Positions 52,397-62,244 of a stretch of DNA of 64,000 nucleotides are shown here, piece after piece; within the stretch, counting starts at the first letter, position 1; each line of letters begins with the position of its first letter. The notes under the pieces are model-generated. The model did no database searches, was not told where the DNA came from, and saw only the letters and a list, made by a program, of their open reading frames with translations. A program made the translations under genes and the position numbers. Location: contig NZ_QRGP01000001.1 of NCBI RefSeq assembly GCF_003367235.1, forward strand, positions 496,001-560,000. The letters run 5' to 3'. Source of the DNA: Sphingorhabdus pulchriflava (GTDB taxonomy: Bacteria; Pseudomonadota; Alphaproteobacteria; Sphingomonadales; Sphingomonadaceae).

Positions 52397-53320
52397 GTGC
52401 TAAAATCGTCTCTAAGGCGTGTATATCTTTCGACAGGTGTTGAACTGGACTGCTGTGTAATCGGTGACCCTTCAAATCCGGCAATCATTTTCCTGCATGG
52501 TTTTCCGGAATCGCACCGTACCTGGCGGCATCAATTACTTGCGTTGTCCGAAAACTATTACTGTATCGCACCTGATCAGCGTGGCTATCGCGGATCGTCC
52601 AAACCAATAAATATCAGCGCTTACACGGCGGACAAATTGACCGCCGATATTTTCGCTTTGGCGGATGCACTGAATGTAGAAGATTTCACAATTGCAGGCC
52701 ACGACTGGGGTGGTGCGATTGCTTGGAGTGTCGCGCTCAATGGTCAGCCCGGCGGGTTGAATGTGCAATGGGCTGGACGCGTGACGCGTGCGATGATCGC
52801 CAATGCGCCACACCCCGCGGTTTACCAAAGGCTGTTGGTCAGCGATCCTGTCCAAAGGGCGTCAGCGCAATACGTCCGCCTTTTTCGTGATCCGGCAAGC
52901 GACGCAGTTATTGCAAATGGTGGTTTGTTGGCTTTGCTTGAAAAAGTGTGGGGCTGGCAGAAACCCGAGGCCATGGATGCCTATGAATATGAAGAGCTGC
53001 TGGCGGGCTGGGAAGATCGCGCAGCCGCAACCGCGATGCTCAACTGGTATCGCGCGTCTATCATCTCGGTTCCAGCTATTGGGGAAGTTGTGGAAGTGCC
53101 CGCATGGGCTGCGGTGGGCGTCCCGAAACTGATGATCCCGACGCTGCTGGTCTGGGCGATGGAAGACAAGGCGCTCGTACCCTCGAATATTGATGGCATA
53201 AAAGAACTGGTGCCTGATATCCGCATTGAACGCATCGCTGATTGCGGACATTTTGTGACGTGGGAAAAGCCCGAAACCGTGATTGCGGCTATGCAGACTT
53301 TTCTCGCCCAAACCAATTAA
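52397..53320 (+). CDS. Alpha/beta hydrolase with Asp nucleophile (epoxide hydrolase-like)
   Basis: A 307-residue hydrolase: HGFPESHRTWRHQLLAL (oxyanion hole), AGHDWGGAIAW (the nucleophile is Asp, as in epoxide hydrolases and haloalkane dehalogenases) and DCGHFVTWEKPE (catalytic His). GTG 52397 has GGAG six bases before it. The last 32 bases overlap the convergent DUF2332 gene. The substrate is unknown. Confidence 0.88.
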   Translation: MLKSSLRRVYLSTGVELDCCVIGDPSNPAIIFLHGFPESHRTWRHQLLALSENYYCIAPDQRGYRGSSKPINISAYTADKLTADIFALADALNVEDFTIAGHDWGGAIAWSVALNGQPGGLNVQWAGRVTRAMIANAPHPAVYQRLLVSDPVQRASAQYVRLFRDPASDAVIANGGLLALLEKVWGWQKPEAMDAYEYEELLAGWEDRAAATAMLNWYRASIISVPAIGEVVEVPAWAAVGVPKLMIPTLLVWAMEDKALVPSNIDGIKELVPDIRIERIADCGHFVTWEKPETVIAAMQTFLAQTN

Positions 53321-54335
53321 TCGATGCCCCATGCGGATGGCAGGCGGCCAGGTGTAGTGATCCGCCTGACGGCCACAGCCGCAGCCGCAATTGCATAGGT
53401 GAAATGGTCGACGGATCGGGTTCGAACGACAGCCAGCCAAGCGGATAATCAGGGGCTGCAGTCTTGCCAGCCTTTAATATTGCCGTTTCGATCCGTTTTT
53501 GCGTGTCCACGGGTAGATACTGCCAAAACACACTGTGCATCACGATGCGTGCGGTGCCTTTAGCTTGCGGTTCAGCCAATTTATGTTCGATCCAGTCGGC
53601 GGCATCGCCTGCTGCGACCGCTGGAGGAAAAGCGCGTGCGATTTCAATTGCTGCCTCCAGGCGCGCCAGCCGGTCGTGCTGGTCTGGCCAACAAAAGGCG
53701 AGCAACCGCGCCGCAATAGCTTCGTCCCGCACGTCTAGCGGATTCTGGTCGACACCGTTGCGTGCGATGATCTGCGGCCATTGGCCTTCGGGGGCATTGC
53801 CGGTCCAGTCGGGCATGATGTGTACTGCCGCATCAATAGGTCCCGCCTCCAGCCCGCCCAGATTATAGCAGAAGCGGTCGAGGTTGAGATTAAGTCCAGC
53901 GCTAGAGCCAAGTTCTAGCAGTTCGACCGACTTATCGAGTCGCTGTGCCGCGACCATCAACCCGGCCATCAACGCGGCGCTTCGTCCGACTTCGTTCGTT
54001 TGCGGGGGGCTGTCGAGCCATGGGTAAAGCCAGTCATCCCATTCGATCAGAACACGCGGGAGAATCGTTGCAAAATCACCGGTTCCAGTTCGATATAAAG
54101 CTGTAAGATCTGCGTCCTGCTCAGAGCGTGCCACGGCATGCAATCCCCCGGCAATCCGCAGTTTCAGCGCGTCTGCCATCGGATCGCCGGGCCAGTCCAA
54201 TATCCGTGCGCCGGTGCGGGTGCTGTGATTGAGAGTATATGCTAGCGTCTCAAGTATCGCTGCCGTCAGCGGCGAGTTCATTGCGCGGCATCCGGACGCT
54301 TGCTGATGAAAGGCATTTCGTATCGCTTCGGACAT
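53289..54335 (-). CDS. DUF2332 family protein
   Basis: A 348-residue protein matching DUF2332: MADALKLRIAGGLHAVARS, VELLELGSSAGLNLNLDRF, DQNPLDVRDEAIAARLLAFCWPDQHDRL, VMHSVFWQYLP. The role is unknown; the SSAGLNL segment recalls SAM-binding loops. It converges with the epoxide hydrolase-like gene (overlap 32 bases) and diverges from hisG. Confidence 0.85.
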   Translation of the reverse strand: MSEAIRNAFHQQASGCRAMNSPLTAAILETLAYTLNHSTRTGARILDWPGDPMADALKLRIAGGLHAVARSEQDADLTALYRTGTGDFATILPRVLIEWDDWLYPWLDSPPQTNEVGRSAALMAGLMVAAQRLDKSVELLELGSSAGLNLNLDRFCYNLGGLEAGPIDAAVHIMPDWTGNAPEGQWPQIIARNGVDQNPLDVRDEAIAARLLAFCWPDQHDRLARLEAAIEIARAFPPAVAAGDAADWIEHKLAEPQAKGTARIVMHSVFWQYLPVDTQKRIETAILKAGKTAAPDYPLGWLSFEPDPSTISPMQLRLRLWPSGGSLHLAACHPHGASINWFGREKSA

Positions 54336-54383
54336 GCACTACTCCTTGCCCTTGCTGCATCGCACAAGTAAAGCGCGCCGACA

Positions 54384-55034
54384 ATGACTGCGCCAATCAT
54401 CTTTGCCATCCCCAAGGGACGAATTCTCTACGAGGCTTTGCCGTTGATGCAGGCCGCCGGAATCGAACCCGAAGCAGCCTTCTTCGACAAGGAAAGCCGC
54501 GCGCTGATGTTCGACACCAGCGACCCGGGCGTGCGGATCATCCGCGTGCGCGCATTCGACGTCGCGACCTTCGTCGCCCATGGTGCAGCGCAGGCGGGCA
54601 TCGTCGGTTCGGACGTGATCGACGAGTTTGACTATTCGGAGTTGTACGCCCCGGTCGATCTCGATATCGGCCATTGCCGCATCTCGGTGGCCGAGCCTGC
54701 CGAACTGGCTGCAACCGACGATCCGCGCAGTTGGAGCCATGTCCGCGTTGCGACAAAATATCCCAATCTTACGCGCAAGCATTTCGCTGCGCGCGGGGTG
54801 CAGGCCGAATGCGTGAAGCTCAACGGCGCGATGGAAATTGCCCCACTTCTTGGCCTTTCCAGTCGCATCGTCGACCTTGTTTCGTCAGGCAAGACGTTGA
54901 AGGAAAACGGGTTGGTCGAGGTGGAAAAAATCGCCGAAGTATCGGCACGTCTCGTTGCCAACCGTGCCGCCTTCAAGACCGATGAGCGGATAGCGTCTCT
55001 GGTCGAAAAATTCCGGGCTGCGGGCAATGCTTAG
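54384..55034 (+). CDS. hisG: ATP phosphoribosyltransferase, short form
   Basis: A 216-residue His[71 protein letters not shown]. It makes phosphoribosyl-ATP, the first step in histidine synthesis. It lacks the C-terminal regulatory domain of long HisG, so it should need HisZ, which is not encoded in this window. The stop overlaps hisD by eight bases. Confidence 0.95.
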   Translation: MTAPIIFAIPKGRILYEALPLMQAAGIEPEAAFFDKESRALMFDTSDPGVRIIRVRAFDVATFVAHGAAQAGIVGSDVIDEFDYSELYAPVDLDIGHCRISVAEPAELAATDDPRSWSHVRVATKYPNLTRKHFAARGVQAECVKLNGAMEIAPLLGLSSRIVDLVSSGKTLKENGLVEVEKIAEVSARLVANRAAFKTDERIASLVEKFRAAGNA

Positions 55035-56316
55035 GCTTTCGACCAACCAGCCAGATTTCGAACGCCAGTTCGAGAAACTGGTTAGCGGCAGGCGTGAAGC
55101 CGAAGCCGATGTTTCGGCAATCGTTGAGCAGACGATCCGCGATGTGCGCGCGCGCGGTGATGTGGCGCTGCTCGAACTCACGGAACGCTTTGATGGTTTC
55201 AGTCTGAGCGAGCAGGGCTGGCAGATTTCGGCGGAGGAATGCAAGGCTGCCTATCAGGCGCTTGCTCCAGAATTGCGAGATGCCCTTAAACTCGCGGCAC
55301 AGCGCATAACGGCCTATCACAAAGCGCAACTGCCCAAGGACCGTGATTATCGCGACAAGGAAGGTGTCCGTCTGGGCGCGCGATGGAGCGCGGTTGATGC
55401 AGCTGGTGTCTATGTACCCGGCGGCCGCGCGGCCTATCCATCGTCCGTGCTGATGAACGCTATTCCGGCGAAGGTGGCGGGGGTCGAACGCCTTGTGATG
55501 GTCACTCCGACCCCAAAAGGCGAGATAAACCCGACGGTGATGGCTGCAGCGCATCTGGCGGGCGTCGACGAAATCTGGCGGCTGGGCGGTGCGCAGGCGA
55601 TTGCGGCGCTCGCCTACGGCACAGACAGGATCGCGCCAGTCGACGTTATCACCGGCCCGGGTAATGCTTGGGTGGCAGAGGCCAAGCGCCAACTTTATGG
55701 CGTGGTCGGCATCGACATGGTGGCAGGACCTTCCGAAATCGTCGTCGTTGCAGACGGCAAGAACAAACCCGAATGGATCGCGGCCGACCTGCTCAGTCAG
55801 GCCGAGCATGATCCGACCAGCCAGTCGATCCTGTTCACCGATGATGCGGATTTCGCCGAAAAGGTCGCCGCCGAAGTCGATGCGCAACTTGCGCAGTTGG
55901 CAACTGCAAAGGTTGCGAGCGAAAGCTGGCAGACCAATGGTGCAATCGTCGTCGTCGACAAACTTGAAACGGCAATGCCTTTGGTCAACCGGCTGGCTGC
56001 AGAACATCTCGAACTGGCGGTGGATGACAAGCGCGCCGAAAAGCTGTTCGATCTGGTTCGCCATGCCGGCTCAGTCTTCTTGGGCCGGATGACGCCCGAA
56101 GCGATAGGCGATTATGTGGCGGGCCCCAACCATGTGCTGCCGACTGGGCGCCGTGCGCGATTTTCATCGGGCCTGTCCGTGCTCGATTTCATGAAGCGCA
56201 CAAGCTTCATCGCACTCGACAAAAAGGCGTTGAAGGCAATCGGGCCGGCGGCGCTCGCCTTGGCTGAAGCCGAGGGCTTGCCCGCACATGCCGAAAGCGT
56301 GAGAAAGAGATTATGA
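55027..56316 (+). CDS. hisD: Histidinol dehydrogenase
   Basis: A 429-residue enzyme that oxidises histidinol to histidine with NAD in two steps. Features: [53 protein letters not shown] and the acid/base region [11 protein letters not shown]. Overlaps of 8 bases with hisG and 4 with nusB show one operon hisG-hisD-nusB-thiL. Confidence 0.96.
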   Translation: MLRLSTNQPDFERQFEKLVSGRREAEADVSAIVEQTIRDVRARGDVALLELTERFDGFSLSEQGWQISAEECKAAYQALAPELRDALKLAAQRITAYHKAQLPKDRDYRDKEGVRLGARWSAVDAAGVYVPGGRAAYPSSVLMNAIPAKVAGVERLVMVTPTPKGEINPTVMAAAHLAGVDEIWRLGGAQAIAALAYGTDRIAPVDVITGPGNAWVAEAKRQLYGVVGIDMVAGPSEIVVVADGKNKPEWIAADLLSQAEHDPTSQSILFTDDADFAEKVAAEVDAQLAQLATAKVASESWQTNGAIVVVDKLETAMPLVNRLAAEHLELAVDDKRAEKLFDLVRHAGSVFLGRMTPEAIGDYVAGPNHVLPTGRRARFSSGLSVLDFMKRTSFIALDKKALKAIGPAALALAEAEGLPAHAESVRKRL

Positions 56317-56762
56317 GCAAACCCCGTTCCAAAGCGCGCGCCGCTGCGCGGCTCGCCGCTGTACAGGCGCTGTACCAGATGGATATGGAATCGATTGGTG
56401 TTGCCCGCTTATTGTCCGAATTCCACGCGCATCGCTTGGGCGCCGAGATTGAAGACGCGCAATATGCCGAGGCCGATATCGACTTTTTCGACGATCTGGT
56501 CGCAGGTGTGGATGCCCGGCGTGCAGAGATTGACGCGCTGATTGAAGCCAAGCTTGGCGAGCAATGGAAGATCGGACGCCTCGACAAGACGATGCTGCAG
56601 GTGCTGCGTGCCGGCACCTATGAACTTCTCGCCCGCGCCGATGTGCCGACCGCGACGGTCATCGACGAATATGTCGATGTCGCCCATGCCTTTTTCGACG
56701 AGAAAGACGCAAAGTTCGTCAACGGCTTGCTCGATACCGTGGCGAAGGAGAAGCGGGCCTGA
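56313..56762 (+). CDS. nusB: Transcription antitermination factor NusB
   Basis: A 149-residue NusB: RAAARLAAVQALYQMDM at the N-terminus, WKIGRLDKTMLQVLRAGTYELL and KFVNGLLDTVAKE. It joins NusE (S10) in rRNA antitermination. It overlaps hisD by four bases. The likely thiL start overlaps its stop codon. Confidence 0.94.
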   Translation: MSKPRSKARAAARLAAVQALYQMDMESIGVARLLSEFHAHRLGAEIEDAQYAEADIDFFDDLVAGVDARRAEIDALIEAKLGEQWKIGRLDKTMLQVLRAGTYELLARADVPTATVIDEYVDVAHAFFDEKDAKFVNGLLDTVAKEKRA

Positions 56763-57676
56763 CCGCTGAATCCACCTTCATCGAAATGATGCGCTCCATG
56801 GCGCGTGACCCGGCGGCGCGCGGCCTGATGGACGATACCGCTGTCATCGAACTTGGCAACGAAACCTTGATCCTTACCCATGACATGATGGCAGAGGATG
56901 TGCACTGGTTGCCCAAGGCAGATCCCGCTGATGTGGCTTGGAAACTGGTATCGGTGAATCTGTCCGACCTTGCAGCCAAAGGCGCTCGACCCTTGGGGGT
57001 ACTGCTGGGGTTCATGCTGGGTGAAAGCGAGTGGGACCGACGCTTTGCCGGGGGGCTAGAGCGGGCTTTGATCCATTATGCCGTGCCTTTGCTGGGAGGC
57101 GACACGGTTTCAAACAAGGGTGACAAGCGAGCCGTCGGCTTGACCGCCATTGGGGCCGCGACGCATCGACCAGTACCTGCGCGGAGTGGTGCGCGGGCAG
57201 GGGATGTGCTTTATGTCACCGGAACCCTTGGAGATGCGCTAGCGGGTTTCGAGCTTGCCGAAGCCGGTCTGGAAGTCGTTGACACACTGTCCGCTGCCTA
57301 TCACCGACCGGTGGCGAGGCTAAGCGATGGGCAAGCGCTCGCTCCCTTTGTTACTGCTATGATGGACGTGTCTGATGGTATGCTGCTTGATGCCGAGCGG
57401 ATGGCCCATGCGAGCAAGGTTGAAATCCGTATCGACATCGACGCGATCCCGCTCAGTGCGGCCTATTGTGCGATGCGCGGCGACAGTCTGGATAGCCGCT
57501 TGCAGGCGGCTTCATGGGGAGACGATTACGAACTGCTTTTTACGGCTCCGGCTGACTCTGCACTGCCTGTTGCCGCAACTGCCATTGGACGCGTGAACGA
57601 CGGTTCGGGACTGGCACTGTTCGAAGCCAATGCGCCGATACCGCTCCCGCCTTCGCTCGGTTATCAACATCATTGA
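56759..57676 (+). CDS. thiL: Thiamine-monophosphate kinase, probable CTG start
   Basis: A 305-residue kinase making thiamine pyrophosphate from TMP. Features: DDTAVIEL, DMMAEDVHW, LLGGDTVS, MDVSDGMLLDAERM and GDDYELLF. The family usually has a helix of about ten residues before the ARG-x-x-DD motif. To keep it, the start must be CTG 56759, which has GGAG eight bases before it and overlaps the nusB stop. The first ATG (56786) would lose TAESTFIE and has no clear ribosome-binding site. Confidence 0.85.
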   Translation: MTAESTFIEMMRSMARDPAARGLMDDTAVIELGNETLILTHDMMAEDVHWLPKADPADVAWKLVSVNLSDLAAKGARPLGVLLGFMLGESEWDRRFAGGLERALIHYAVPLLGGDTVSNKGDKRAVGLTAIGAATHRPVPARSGARAGDVLYVTGTLGDALAGFELAEAGLEVVDTLSAAYHRPVARLSDGQALAPFVTAMMDVSDGMLLDAERMAHASKVEIRIDIDAIPLSAAYCAMRGDSLDSRLQAASWGDDYELLFTAPADSALPVAATAIGRVNDGSGLALFEANAPIPLPPSLGYQHH

Positions 57677-57810
57677 CCCATTTGGCCGATTCCTGCGGCT
57701 TTTAAGGGTTGCCTAAGCCCTTAATCCACAGCATAGCAGCGCAGCTTGCGCCCTTGTCCTCTCGGGCGCGGTCGCAAAAACAAGTGGGAATTTAGGGGGA
57801 AGGAATCTCC

Positions 57811-59907
57811 ATGTCTTTGACATTAATCGCAATTATTTGCGGTGTCTTGGCCGTAATCTACGGCTTCGTCACCAGCCGCCAGGTGCTCAGCGCCTCGGCC
57901 GGCAATGAGAAAATGCAGGAAATCGCAGCAGCTATTCAGGAAGGTGCACAAGCCTATCTGGGTCGTCAGTATCGCACCATTGCCATTGTTGGCGTGGTCG
58001 TTGCCGTTCTGGTCGCTGCGTTCCTGGGCGTCATTCCGACCATCGGCTTCGTCATCGGCGCCGTTCTGTCGGGTGTGGCGGGCTATATCGGGATGAACAT
58101 CTCGGTGCGCGCCAACGTGCGTACGGCTGCCGCTGCGCAGACTGGCTTACAGGCTGGCCTGACCATGGCGTTCCGTGCGGGTGCGATCACCGGCATGCTC
58201 GTCGCCGGTCTCGCTCTGCTCGCGATTGCCGTGTTCTTCTGGTACCTGACCGATGTCGCCATGATGGCACCGAACAGCCGCGCCGTTGTCGACGCGCTGG
58301 TCGCGCTGGCATTTGGCGCGTCGTTGATTTCGATCTTCGCACGTCTCGGCGGTGGTATCTTTACCAAGGCTGCTGACGTCGGCGCCGATCTTGTCGGCAA
58401 GGTCGAAGCTGGTATCCCCGAAGATGATCCACGCAACCCGGCGGTTATCGCCGATAACGTTGGTGACAATGTCGGCGACTGCGCCGGTATGGCCGCTGAC
58501 CTTTTCGAAACCTATGTCGTCACCGTTGGCGCAACGATGGTCCTCATCGCTCTCCTCGTTAAAGGCGTTACGGATAGCGCATTGTTGCTGAACCTGATGA
58601 GCCTTCCGCTCCTCATCGGCGGTGTATGTGTCGTAACCTCGATCATCGGCACCTATTTCGTCCGTTTGGGCGGTGGCACCAATGTCATGGGTGCAATGTA
58701 CAAGGGCTTCCTTGTGACCGCAGTACTCTCTGTTCCGGCGATCTGGTTCTCGATCAGCTATGCCATGGGCGGCATGGAAACGGATGTGGGCGGTTTCACC
58801 GGCCGCACGCTGTTCTATTGCTCGCTGCTCGGCCTGATCATCACCGGCCTGATCATCTGGATCACCGAATATTACACAGGCACCAACTATCGTCCGGTTC
58901 GCTCAATCGCCAAGGCTTCGGAAACCGGCCACGGCACCAACGTCATTCAGGGTCTGGCTATCAGCCTTGAATCGACTGCGATGCCGACCATCGTGATCTG
59001 CGCTGGCATCATCATCGCTTACCAGCTGGCAGGCGTGATCGGGATTGCCTTTGCGGCGACCGCGATGCTCGCACTGGCTGGAATGGTCGTGGCGCTCGAC
59101 GCTTATGGTCCGGTGACCGACAACGCAGGCGGTATCGCCGAAATGGCTGGTCTGGACGATAGCGTCCGTGAAAAGACCGACCTTCTCGATGCCGTGGGCA
59201 ACACCACCAAGGCTGTGACCAAGGGTTATGCCATCGGTTCGGCAGGACTTGCAGCACTGGTGCTGTTCGCAGCCTACACCACCGACCTTCGCGAGTTCTT
59301 CCCGAATCTGACGGTCAACTTTAGTCTGGAAAACCCCTATGTCATCGTCGGGCTGCTGCTCGGCGCGCTCCTGCCGTACCTCTTCGGTGCGATGGGCATG
59401 ACCGCTGTGGGCCGTGCGGCTGGCGAAGTGGTGAAGGACGTGCGTGACCAGTTCGCGAACGACCCGGGAATCATGACCTTCAAGTCAAAGCCGAACTATG
59501 CCCGCACGGTCGACCTGGTGACCAAGGCGGCGATCAAGGAAATGATCATCCCGTCGCTGTTGCCGGTGCTCGCACCGATTGCGGTGTACTTCATCATCAC
59601 GGCGGTTGCAGGCCAAGCAGAGGGCTTTGCCGCTCTCGGCGCACTCCTGCTTGGCGTGATTGTCGGCGGTCTGTTCGTTGCCATCTCGATGACTTCGGGT
59701 GGTGGCGCATGGGATAATGCCAAGAAGTATATCGAAGACGGCCACCATGGCGGCAAGGGATCGGAAGCCCATAAGGCTGCCGTGACCGGCGATACCGTGG
59801 GTGATCCCTACAAAGACACTGCGGGCCCCGCTGTGAACCCGATGATCAAGATCACCAACATCGTCGCGCTGCTGCTACTCGCAGCACTTGCACACGGCGC
59901 TGTCTGA
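57811..59907 (+). CDS. hppA: Membrane proton-translocating pyrophosphatase (K+-independent type)
   Basis: A 698-residue integral membrane protein with about 16 helices. The pyrophosphate site has [20 protein letters not shown] and [15 protein letters not shown]. The segment GNTTKA (near residue 463) has Lys where K+-dependent enzymes have Ala, so it should be the K+-independent, proton-pumping type. It uses pyrophosphate from biosynthesis to build a proton gradient. A terminator follows. Confidence 0.95.
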   Translation: MSLTLIAIICGVLAVIYGFVTSRQVLSASAGNEKMQEIAAAIQEGAQAYLGRQYRTIAIVGVVVAVLVAAFLGVIPTIGFVIGAVLSGVAGYIGMNISVRANVRTAAAAQTGLQAGLTMAFRAGAITGMLVAGLALLAIAVFFWYLTDVAMMAPNSRAVVDALVALAFGASLISIFARLGGGIFTKAADVGADLVGKVEAGIPEDDPRNPAVIADNVGDNVGDCAGMAADLFETYVVTVGATMVLIALLVKGVTDSALLLNLMSLPLLIGGVCVVTSIIGTYFVRLGGGTNVMGAMYKGFLVTAVLSVPAIWFSISYAMGGMETDVGGFTGRTLFYCSLLGLIITGLIIWITEYYTGTNYRPVRSIAKASETGHGTNVIQGLAISLESTAMPTIVICAGIIIAYQLAGVIGIAFAATAMLALAGMVVALDAYGPVTDNAGGIAEMAGLDDSVREKTDLLDAVGNTTKAVTKGYAIGSAGLAALVLFAAYTTDLREFFPNLTVNFSLENPYVIVGLLLGALLPYLFGAMGMTAVGRAAGEVVKDVRDQFANDPGIMTFKSKPNYARTVDLVTKAAIKEMIIPSLLPVLAPIAVYFIITAVAGQAEGFAALGALLLGVIVGGLFVAISMTSGGGAWDNAKKYIEDGHHGGKGSEAHKAAVTGDTVGDPYKDTAGPAVNPMIKITNIVALLLLAALAHGAV

Positions 59908-59931
59908 TCTGATTATACCCAAGTAAAACCG

Positions 59932-59966
59932 AACCCCGTCGGAGCGATCCGGCGGGGTTTTGTTTT
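59932..59966 (+). terminator. Intrinsic terminator after hppA
   Basis: Stem AACCCCG/CGGGGTT with a 14-base loop, followed by TTGTTTTG. Confidence 0.85.
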
Positions 59967-60072
59967 GTCTGATAAGCCGTTCGTCGAAATTTACGATTTG
60001 GACGATGCAGAGTTCTTGCCCCACGCGCCATCGCGACTATAGCGGAAGGCATAGAAAACTGGGGAGCTTTCA

Positions 60073-62151
60073 ATGACGAAATTCAAGAAGTTGGTGCTGT
60101 TGGCGTCTTCCGCGGCGCTTGTTTCAGTAAGTCCTGTTCTTGCGACCAAAGCAGGTGCCAATACTGAAGGAGAGAACAGCCCGATCATTGTAACGGGTGC
60201 GGGACGCGTCGAAACAGCAGTTTTTGGCAAACGCCCGTTCATGCGGTCGCCGCGATTGTCACCTGATGGCAGCAAGATCGCGGTCATGATGAGCCGCGAT
60301 GGTGTGGACAATCTGGGCTTTATCGATCTGAACAAGCCGGGATCAGCGCCTTCGTTTTTCGTGCGTGCGGAGGAACAGCGCGACGTTGGCGACCGTACTG
60401 TTGTAGCGTGGCGTTGGGTTGGCAATCGAACGATCGTCTTTACCATGACATCGCGTGAAGCGGTGTTTGGGGACCGCTTCAACATGTCACGGCTTGCTGC
60501 CTACGACATCGAAACTGGTAAGACGACCCCACTCGGTTGGACGAACGCCGGTGCGGGAGCGGCGAATATCCTACACATCGACGATGAAAAGGAACGCATT
60601 CTAGTCCAGCGCGATACGGTCAAAGATCGCCAATATGAGGGCAATCCTGAAGTCATCGACATCGATGTGCGAACTGGGGATTTCAAAAATGTGATGCGTT
60701 CGAATGTCGAAGTCGATGACTGGATTGTGGACGGAAAAGGCGTGATCCGTGCGGCGGTCGGTGGTGACCGTGACAGTGGAAAACAGCGGCTGATGTATCG
60801 TTCAAACGATAAGGAAGTCTTGAAGACCGTTTCGAACGAAGCTGACCCGACATTTACCGGCACACAAATCGTACCAGAGATTTTTCTCGATGAACCCGAC
60901 ATGGCCTACGCAACCAGCAACAAGGATGGGCATCGCAAGGTTTACAAAATTAATGTGAAGACGATGCAGGTTGTCGGCGACGTCGTTTACGGCATCAAAG
61001 GATATGACGTCGGTGGCCTGCGAGCGAATGAAGATGGCAACAATTTGGCAGGTGTCGATTACACATCCACCCGCGAGCGTCAGCGTTTCTTCGATGGTCG
61101 ATTGATGGAGATCCAGAAGGTCCTCGAAGAGCGCTTCGGAAAGGGCAACACGCAAATCGTGTCTACCAATGACGGCGACACTCGGATCGTCGCGTTTGTT
61201 GGAAAGCCGAATGCGCCAGGTGGCTTCTATCTGTTCGATACGGAGTCGGGCGATCTGAAACTTCTCGGCTGGTATCACGGCATATTGAAGGACATGGAGC
61301 TCAATCCGACGGATTCGATCCGTTATAAGGCCTCTGATGGTCTTGAGATTGAGGCAGTCGTCACTTATCCGCGTCACCGCGCCAACCGCAAGAACTTGCC
61401 CGTAGTCGTGATGCCGCATGGTGGTCCGTTCGGCGTTCGCGATCAGGAAGAGTTTGGACCATTTCCTTGGCATCAAGCGATGGCAGAACTCGGCTATGTG
61501 GTTATCCAGCCCAATTATCGTGGCTCAGGCGGTTATGGAAAAGAGTTTGTCAAGGAAGGCCGCAAGCCCAATGGCTATGGCATGCGCATGCAGGATGATC
61601 TCAACGATGTACTGACTTGGTTTGGTCAGCAGGGGCTTATCGATCCTAAACGGGCTTGCATCATGGGCTGGTCATATGGCGGCTATGCCACGGCCCGTGG
61701 GGCACAGCGTGATGCCGACAAATGGCGCTGCGCCATCGCCGGCGCTGGCGTGTATGATTTCCCGATGATGAAGGCGTTCGATACGCGTCAGTTCGGCGCA
61801 TTTGGCGCCAACTTCCAGGCGACAACAGACGACCTCGTTTCCATTTCATCTGCACGCAATACAAATGGACCCTGGTCGCCGATTTTGATCGTTGCCGGGT
61901 TGCGTGATGCGCGCATCCCGATCGAACAATCGCGTACGCTGGTCTCGCGCCTGAAGGCGTCGGGCAAAAAAGAAGGCGTCGACTTCCGCTATATTGAACA
62001 GCCGCAGGGCACCCACAATCTTCCCTATGAAGACGTGCATATCCAGTGGTTGAAAGAGGCAGAGGATTGGCTGGCCAAATTCAACCCTGCCTATATCGAA
62101 AGCGATGGCGACAAACCTCTACCAGTTGCGGTTAAAGTCGCTGCCAATTAA
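60073..62151 (+). CDS. Exported S9 family prolyl oligopeptidase-like peptidase
   Basis: A 692-residue protein with a signal peptide (LVLLASSAALVSVSPVLA), an N-terminal beta-propeller (about 50-390) and a C-terminal hydrolase domain. Catalytic residues are Ser 534 in GWSYGGY, Asp 612 in GLRDARIP and His 648 in GTHN. It would trim peptides in the periplasm. Single gene, with terminators on both sides. Confidence 0.92.
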   Translation: MTKFKKLVLLASSAALVSVSPVLATKAGANTEGENSPIIVTGAGRVETAVFGKRPFMRSPRLSPDGSKIAVMMSRDGVDNLGFIDLNKPGSAPSFFVRAEEQRDVGDRTVVAWRWVGNRTIVFTMTSREAVFGDRFNMSRLAAYDIETGKTTPLGWTNAGAGAANILHIDDEKERILVQRDTVKDRQYEGNPEVIDIDVRTGDFKNVMRSNVEVDDWIVDGKGVIRAAVGGDRDSGKQRLMYRSNDKEVLKTVSNEADPTFTGTQIVPEIFLDEPDMAYATSNKDGHRKVYKINVKTMQVVGDVVYGIKGYDVGGLRANEDGNNLAGVDYTSTRERQRFFDGRLMEIQKVLEERFGKGNTQIVSTNDGDTRIVAFVGKPNAPGGFYLFDTESGDLKLLGWYHGILKDMELNPTDSIRYKASDGLEIEAVVTYPRHRANRKNLPVVVMPHGGPFGVRDQEEFGPFPWHQAMAELGYVVIQPNYRGSGGYGKEFVKEGRKPNGYGMRMQDDLNDVLTWFGQQGLIDPKRACIMGWSYGGYATARGAQRDADKWRCAIAGAGVYDFPMMKAFDTRQFGAFGANFQATTDDLVSISSARNTNGPWSPILIVAGLRDARIPIEQSRTLVSRLKASGKKEGVDFRYIEQPQGTHNLPYEDVHIQWLKEAEDWLAKFNPAYIESDGDKPLPVAVKVAAN

Positions 62152-62168
62152 GCAAATCTGACATTGGT

Positions 62169-62205
62169 AAAAGGGGCTGTGCAGGCTTACTGCGTAGCCC
62201 TTTTT
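62169..62205 (+). terminator. Intrinsic terminator after the S9 peptidase gene
   Basis: A long stem (AAAAGGGGCT/AGCCCTTTTT with one G-T pair, extended by GTGCAG/CTGCGT) with a 5-base loop and a T run. Confidence 0.88.
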
Positions 62206-62244
62206 GTTAGCATAATATTTGCGTCTGGCTGCTAAAAGGTTGCT

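Noticed and set aside
57702-57724. TTAAGGG/CCCTTAA hairpin before hppA
   Set aside because: No T run and no known match; could be a site, but nothing supports a function.
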